A DNA stretch of 12,466 nt from positions 1 through 12,466 of the forward strand of contig CAZKTE010000049.1 of NCBI GenBank assembly GCA_964555625.1. Reading direction: 5' to 3'. Source of the stretch: CAZJKE01 sp964555625 (GTDB lineage Bacteria; Planctomycetota; Phycisphaerae; Phycisphaerales; SM1A02). The position numbers and the translations under genes were made by a program. The first letter of the stretch is position 1, and each line of letters begins with the position of its first letter. This document shows positions 12,242 to 12,466 of the stretch, in pieces. A model generated the notes under the pieces. That model did no database searches and had not been told where the DNA came from. It was given only the letters and a program-made list of their open reading frames with translations.

Positions 12242-12466
12242 AAGCCTCGTCGGTGTCCTGGGTGGCACGAAGGACCTCGGCGATCGTCGTGACACCCTTG
12301 AGGGCCTTGCGAATGCCGTCCTCCCGCATGTTGGCATGGTCAGCGGGCATCTGGCGGACGAGTTCCGCCGCCGGGAGGTTCTCGCTGATGGCCGCTCGAA
12401 GCGGGCCGGGAATCGTCATGAGCTCGAAGTACCCCACGCGGCCTCGGAACCCCGATCCGCTGCAGG
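12240..12466 (-). CDS. gspE: C-terminal end of the secretion ATPase GspE, partial
   Basis: The frame is open to the window edge and gives the last 74 residues. It begins with C-S-G-S-G-F-R-G-R-V-G-Y-F-E-L (12464 downward), which corresponds to the last Cys of the tetracysteine zinc motif and the following GY/F-x-GR-x-G-(I/Y)-(Y/F)-E-L block of GspE/PilB ATPases. 'MREDGIRKALKGVTTIAEVLRATQ' closes the protein, matching the usual 'L...G...KV..G.Tt.eEvlRvt' end; only its pattern is meant here. GspE hydrolyses ATP in the cytoplasm to drive pseudopilus assembly through GspF and GspL. The ATP-binding part lies outside the window. The gene ends 11 bases before the gspF ATG. A PilB-type ATPase cannot be excluded from this piece, but the neighbours favour GspE. 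Confidence 0.92.
   Translation of the reverse strand, partial: CSGSGFRGRVGYFELMTIPGPLRAAISENLPAAELVRQMPADHANMREDGIRKALKGVTTIAEVLRATQDTDEA

Noticed and set aside
7303..12466. Type IV pilus operon as an alternative reading
   Set aside because: GspK with its two N-I-N motifs and inserted helix-hairpin-helix part, GspG with the DPWGNP and DGQPGG blocks, and absence of a PilT retraction ATPase next to the ATPase and PilC-like gene all favour a T2SS, although gspE is only seen in part.

Overview
The window carries most of a type II secretion system (T2SS) operon, read right to left on the minus strand. In transcription order it holds the 3' end of gspE, then gspF, gspG, gspH, gspI, gspJ, gspK, a long gspL with a PilN-like part, gspM, a short gspC/PilP-like gene, the secretin gene gspD, and a last gene for a lipoprotein with beta-propeller character. 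At the far left the last 56 codons of a plus-strand membrane transporter, probably POT/PTR family, converge on the lipoprotein gene. The two stop codons share one CTAG.

The DNA is GC-rich and almost fully coding. The organism is a diderm. Very short prepilin leaders ending in RRA|FTLIE or RRG|FTLLE, acidic and proline-rich low-complexity tracts, and a T2SS unlike the proteobacterial ones suggest Planctomycetota (perhaps Phycisphaerae) or a neighbouring phylum. This is inference: no rRNA or other marker is present.

Layout: 1-171 transporter end (+); 168-1334 lipoprotein; 1303-4032 secretin; 4033-4172 the only sizeable gap inside the operon, with a hairpin and a palindrome; 4173-7260 the inner-membrane assembly platform (C, M, L); 7303-10990 the five pseudopilins (K, J, I, H, G); 11017-12228 the platform protein GspF; 12240-12466 the end of the ATPase GspE. 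Most junctions are ATGA, GTGA or TGATG overlaps or gaps of a few bases, so the block is probably one translationally coupled transcript whose promoter lies upstream of gspE, outside the window.

By family knowledge, GspE powers assembly through GspF, GspL and GspM. GspG forms the pseudopilus shaft and GspH-I-J-K its tip. GspC links the platform to the GspD channel in the outer membrane. The order L(PilM+PilN)-M(PilO)-C(PilP)-D(PilQ) matches the pilMNOPQ order of type IV pili, while the pseudopilin set, including GspK, is that of a T2SS. Other unusual points are a fourth NolW-type domain in the secretin, long disordered tails or linkers in GspJ, GspL, GspC and GspD, Asp instead of Glu at position 5 of GspI, and the lipoprotein coupled to gspD. 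No prepilin peptidase gene, GspN or known pilotin is visible.
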